Origin: PWND01 sp964601515 | GTDB taxonomy: Bacteria; Bacteroidota; Bacteroidia; Bacteroidales; UBA7960 | Direction: 5' to 3' | Length of the DNA stretch: 10,753 nucleotides | NCBI GenBank assembly: GCA_964601515.1 | Contig: CAZRNU010000105.1 | Location: forward strand, 1-10,753 | In this document: positions 7,681-10,753 of the stretch, piece after piece | Layout: each line of letters opens with the position of its first letter | Numbering within the stretch: position 1 is the stretch's first letter | Program-made: the position numbers and the translations under genes | The notes under the pieces: model-generated | What the model was told of the DNA's origin: nothing | Databases searched by the model: none | The model's input: only the letters and a program-made list of their open reading frames with translations

Positions 7681-8330
7681 TGAAAACAGTCATGCATAAA
7701 ATACTATTTACTTTTATTCTAGCAATAATTTGCAATTTGGGATATTCTCAAAATGTAATGGAAAAGGTTATTGAAATTCCTTGGAATACAGAAGAGGGAT
7801 GTAAAACCATGCAATTCCCAAGTGCCAATCATGGCATTGCTGATTTTTTAGTTCTAAATGATAAGGAACTTGCTGTTCTTTGTGATATCGAGTTTAAGGT
7901 GAAAATATTCGATTTGGAAACTAAAAAAATTACAGGCTCCTTTGACTATGACAAGAATTCCTTTTGCTACTTAATGTCTTATACGCCTAAGGAGCAAACA
8001 TTCTACCTTTTCGATGGGATATCTATTTTATGCTACACAAGGACAGGAGAACTTGTTGGTAGAATACAGGTAGCAGGGCAGGTTCTGGATATTGGGGTAA
8101 CTAAGCTTTATGCTCATATGGAGAGTCTATATGTTTCAAATGGGGTTTATACTTCAACTATTATTGATAAGGGGAGAATCCTGCCCCAGTTAGAGCAGGA
8201 AAGCAGTAGTATTGAAGGGGTTTTAGGGCCGGAAGGAGACTACATTAGAATTAAAGGACAAGAAAACTCAAATTTTAATAAAATTCACTCACAAAGATGC
8301 TATTCGCATTTCTTCTGGGATAGACTATGA
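7680..8330 (+). CDS. Exported beta-propeller protein, N-terminal fragment of frameshifted gene
   Basis: This 216-residue reading frame starts at the ATG overlapping the previous stop by 1 base. It has a clear type I signal peptide (residues 1-23, likely cleavage in GYS-QN, a common Bacteroidota pattern). Residues 30-190 contain repeated beta-strand units such as FLVLNDKELAVLCD, KVKIFDLETKKITGSF and FYLFDGISILCYTRTGELVG, typical of a six-bladed-propeller-like fold. After about residue 198 the sequence loses this character and ends at the TGA at 8328-8330. Propeller-like sequence continues in the frame one base later. The natural product is therefore almost certainly one protein continuing to the right window edge, broken by a +1-type frame change near 8265-8295. 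No function is assigned beyond an exported propeller. Confidence 0.75.
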   Translation: MKTVMHKILFTFILAIICNLGYSQNVMEKVIEIPWNTEEGCKTMQFPSANHGIADFLVLNDKELAVLCDIEFKVKIFDLETKKITGSFDYDKNSFCYLMSYTPKEQTFYLFDGISILCYTRTGELVGRIQVAGQVLDIGVTKLYAHMESLYVSNGVYTSTIIDKGRILPQLEQESSSIEGVLGPEGDYIRIKGQENSNFNKIHSQRCYSHFFWDRL

Positions 8331-10753
8331 GAGTTCATTATGTTTTATTAATGGCAATAAAGAACTATTAGTTTTTTCGCTCGTTTACTTTACTTCTTTA
8401 AACCCTATTGAATCAAAAACTAAAATCCTTATATATTCATTAATAGATAGCGATGTGATAGCAAGAATTGTTGTGCCGAACATTAATTATACAATTATGC
8501 ATAATGTTTTTCAGTTTAAGGACAATAATCTTTTTCACTTCCTAACAACCCCAGATAATGCTGTTCTTCTTAAAATAGACCTTGAAGAAAGCAAGTTGCA
8601 AGAGATATTATATCCTGGTGAATATGATTACGATTTCCATTACAATATTGACTTAAAAAAAAAAGTAATTAAAGAAGCCCCTGATTCAAAGAAGGAAGAA
8701 GAAATCGAGATAAAGTCAATAGACTGTTTCCAAAATGACCCTACTATGGGTTCCCAAATCCTTTATAGGGCAATAAGGTATAGGGATGTTCAATGGAATG
8801 CCGCTGCGAGTAATGCACCTAACGGAAACATGAACAATTGTAATACTAGGGTCAATATAAGGAGTTTTTATAGTCCACCATTAAATTACGATTATTATGT
8901 TACCACTCCTTTATTTAATACAACCGCAGCAAACACAGGGATGTGTTATAAATGGGGTGGGTTCACTCATATTAACAGTTTTATTTTAGAAGTTAACAAC
9001 AACAAAATTGTTGGTGATACGCAAAGTGATAGTGATTTATCCTGTAATCAGTGTGCAGATTGTGGTGATACTTTTTCATGTGGATATGAACATTTAGATA
9101 CTCGCGTAATTGGGATTGATTGCTCTGGTTTTATTAGTAGAGCATGGAATCGTAATACTAAATTTGGAACAACAACATTACCTAATATATCACCAGAATT
9201 AAGCAACTTTAGTTTATTAAGGAGGGGTGATATCATTAACAACTTGGGAAGTCATGTCTGTTTGGTTCGGGATAATAACAGTACACTTACCAGTGTTAAT
9301 GTTATTGAGGCACATGGAAGTGGAAGAGTTAGAAATCACACCTACTCTAATAGTGGAGGGAGTAATATGCTTCAAGGATATATTCCAAGAAGATACAACT
9401 CAAAATTACCATACGATTTGCACTTTACTAATTTTCAAGTAAGTGAGTCGCCTATTCACGAACAGGAACCAATTAACCTTTCGGTAACCATTAATAATGC
9501 TGGCGCACAAGGTTTCGCAGGCAATGTCAGGGCTATGGTTTACCCGACCTATGCCAATCCCAATACTAATGTTTTGGGTGCCGCTCTATTTCAAATTGGC
9601 AATGCGGCAAATACTACAGTAGCTGGCAATGGGGGTAGCGTAATACTTAATTTTTCTATAGACCAAATACCCCCTGAAGTAGCTGCAGGGACTTATCTAA
9701 TAGCAATTGAGCACAACCTCACAGGCAACTGCTGGCCCAAAATCCCTCGCCACGATTATGCTGGGTTGCAACAGATAATCATTGTGCCACCTGTTCCACC
9801 TGTAGCAGATTTTTCTTATTCACCTACCGTTGGCGATTTCCCCTTGTCCGTGCAGTTTACCGATGCTTCAACGGGCAACCCAACGGAGTGGGGCTGGAGT
9901 TTTGGGGATGGGGGTACCTCTACACAACAGAATCCTTTACATGTTTATAATTCACCAGGGATATACAATGTTTCTCTGACAGTTGCAAAAAATGGATTAA
10001 TTGACACCAAGAACATTTCTATAACTTTAGAAGAAGGGCTAGGTGCTTATTTCTCAGCATCTCCTATGTCTGGAGTGAGACCTTTGTCCGTGAGTTTTAC
10101 AGACAAATCTACAGGCTCACCTTCGCAATGGTATTGGAATTTTGGTGATGGAAATTCTTCCACAGCACAAAATCCAACGTATGTTTATAACTCGACAGGA
10201 AATTTCCCCGTTACATTATCTGTGTCAAAAAATGGCAATACAGTAACGTCTACTCCTTTGACTATTTCAGTAGTCGAGAATATGATAAGTGTAACAGGAA
10301 GAGTAAGAAATGCATATACTTGGGATTATATATATGGAGCAACAGTTACATTCTCCCCTGAAGGTTCAATTAGCTATACGAATGCAAATGGGGTTTTTGT
10401 TAATAACATTCCTTCAGGATGGCAAGGAACAATAATAATAGAAAAAGATGGGTCTTCCTATACTGATAAGTTTTATTATGCGAATAATATAGGTCCTTTC
10501 TATAATAATACTGACCTAGGCACTATTTCTATTTTTCCGCTGAATAACCACTGGAACATAACTTATGAAAAGCTAAGTGCCTACCTTTACAAGTTTACTG
10601 CCCAGGGCCAAAGCACAAATAGCAGTCTTTTTAATTGGAGTTTCCAAAGGTTAAATGAAATGGACTACTATAGCGAATATGCTAATGCAACCACAGTTAT
10701 ACCAGTTATTCAGCATAGTTTCCCTAGTGTTGGTAAGTATAAGATAGTGCTAA
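8281..10753 (+). CDS. Large secreted NlpC/P60-like peptidase with PKD domains (main part of frameshifted gene, 3' partial)
   Basis: This frame is open from 8227 (after TAG 8224-8226) to the right edge without a stop, and coding character begins near 8281. Order of parts: end of the beta-propeller (to about 8640), a charged linker with an A10 tract, an NlpC/P60-like domain (about 8730-9400), a CARDB/Ig-like module (about 9421-9786), PKD 1 (about 9799-10035), PKD 2 (about 10042-10281), a carboxypeptidase-regulatory-like module (about 10282-10540), and the start of another beta domain. The peptidase shows YKWGG (8947-8961), the nucleophile Cys codon 9121-9123 in DCSGF, a His codon 9253-9255 in GSHVCLV and a third polar His at 9313-9315 in IEAHG. 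NlpC/P60 enzymes usually cut peptidoglycan peptides, but the target here is unknown. No good start exists before GTG 8455 or ATG 8497, both inside the propeller, so it is read as a continuation of 7680-8330. Confidence 0.75.
8655..8664 (+). repeat. A10 homopolymer inside coding region
   Basis: Ten consecutive A bases lie within Leu-Lys-Lys-Lys codons of the linker between the propeller and the peptidase domain. Coding sequence reads well in the same frame on both sides, so the tract has the in-frame length here. Runs of this size are known sites of replication or transcriptional slippage. It is not the cause of the frame change near 8280, which lies upstream of it. Confidence 0.8.
9799..10281 (+). 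repeat. Tandem PKD-domain duplication
   Basis: Two PKD domains lie back to back, offset by 240 bases (80 residues). Both contain the PKD hallmarks: a P-LSV-FTD-STG start, a W-W-FGDG core (WGWSFGDGG and WYWNFGDGN) and a QNP-HVY or QNP-YVY turn. DNA identity is patchy (for example TTGTCCGTG at 9844-9852 and 10084-10092), so the duplication is old or the domains diverged. PKD modules in Bacteroidota usually act as spacers or binding modules in extracellular proteins, often type IX secretion cargo. Confidence 0.85.

Noticed and set aside
8497..8499. ATG 8497 as the start of an independent downstream gene
   Set aside because: In-frame propeller-like coding sequence continues at least 200 bases upstream of it, there is no signal peptide after it, and the exported peptidase/PKD parts need one.
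9048..9442. Short open frames on both strands within 9048-9442
   Set aside because: They lie inside the long NlpC/P60-PKD reading frame and have no recognisable features of their own.
1..10753. CRISPR arrays, tRNA/rRNA genes, transposases, phage integration sites
   Set aside because: I read for spaced direct repeats, tRNA-like cloverleaf ends and transposase motifs and saw none.

Overview
The window looks like a chromosomal segment of a member of the Bacteroidota (Bacteroidetes), probably a Bacteroidales or Marinilabiliales-like lineage. Support: a gliding-motility lipoprotein GldH gene, a RicT/PSP1 homologue translationally coupled to it, AT-rich DNA with few Shine-Dalgarno sequences, and a Bacteroidota-type promoter match (TAnnTTTG). 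All real genes are on the + strand.

Region 1 (1-3732) is a conserved housekeeping block. It holds the 3' part of a RicT-like PSP1 protein (its start lies left of the window), gldH overlapping it by 4 bases, and a full-length class A penicillin-binding protein (PBP1A type) with all glycosyltransferase and transpeptidase motifs.

Region 2 (3768-6561) is a tight sulfate-activation operon, cysC-cysD-cysN, with 3-base and 1-base gaps. Together these genes convert sulfate to APS and then PAPS. No PAPS/APS reductase, sulfite reductase or sulfotransferase is present in the window, so whether the PAPS feeds cysteine synthesis or sulfonation cannot be decided here.

Region 3 (6562-10753) is accessory-looking. 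After a very AT-rich 144-base gap with a candidate promoter comes a secreted protein with GIGT repeats and a C-terminal domain resembling tail-fibre/endosialidase-chaperone-like proteins. It overlaps by 1 base the start of a large exported protein gene. That gene is read in two frames: a signal peptide plus beta-propeller N-terminus in one frame (7680-8330), and the rest in the +1-shifted frame, open to the right edge. The second part encodes the end of the propeller, an NlpC/P60-like cysteine peptidase with an unusual Cys-rich insertion, a CARDB/Ig-like module, two tandem PKD domains, a carboxypeptidase-regulatory-like module and the start of another beta domain. The split is either a real frameshift mutation or a one-base sequence error near 8265-8295. 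This gene pair is the most interesting part of the window. GldH implies gliding/type IX secretion machinery in the organism, and the PKD-rich protein would be a plausible cargo, but its C-terminus, where a sorting domain would sit, is outside the window.
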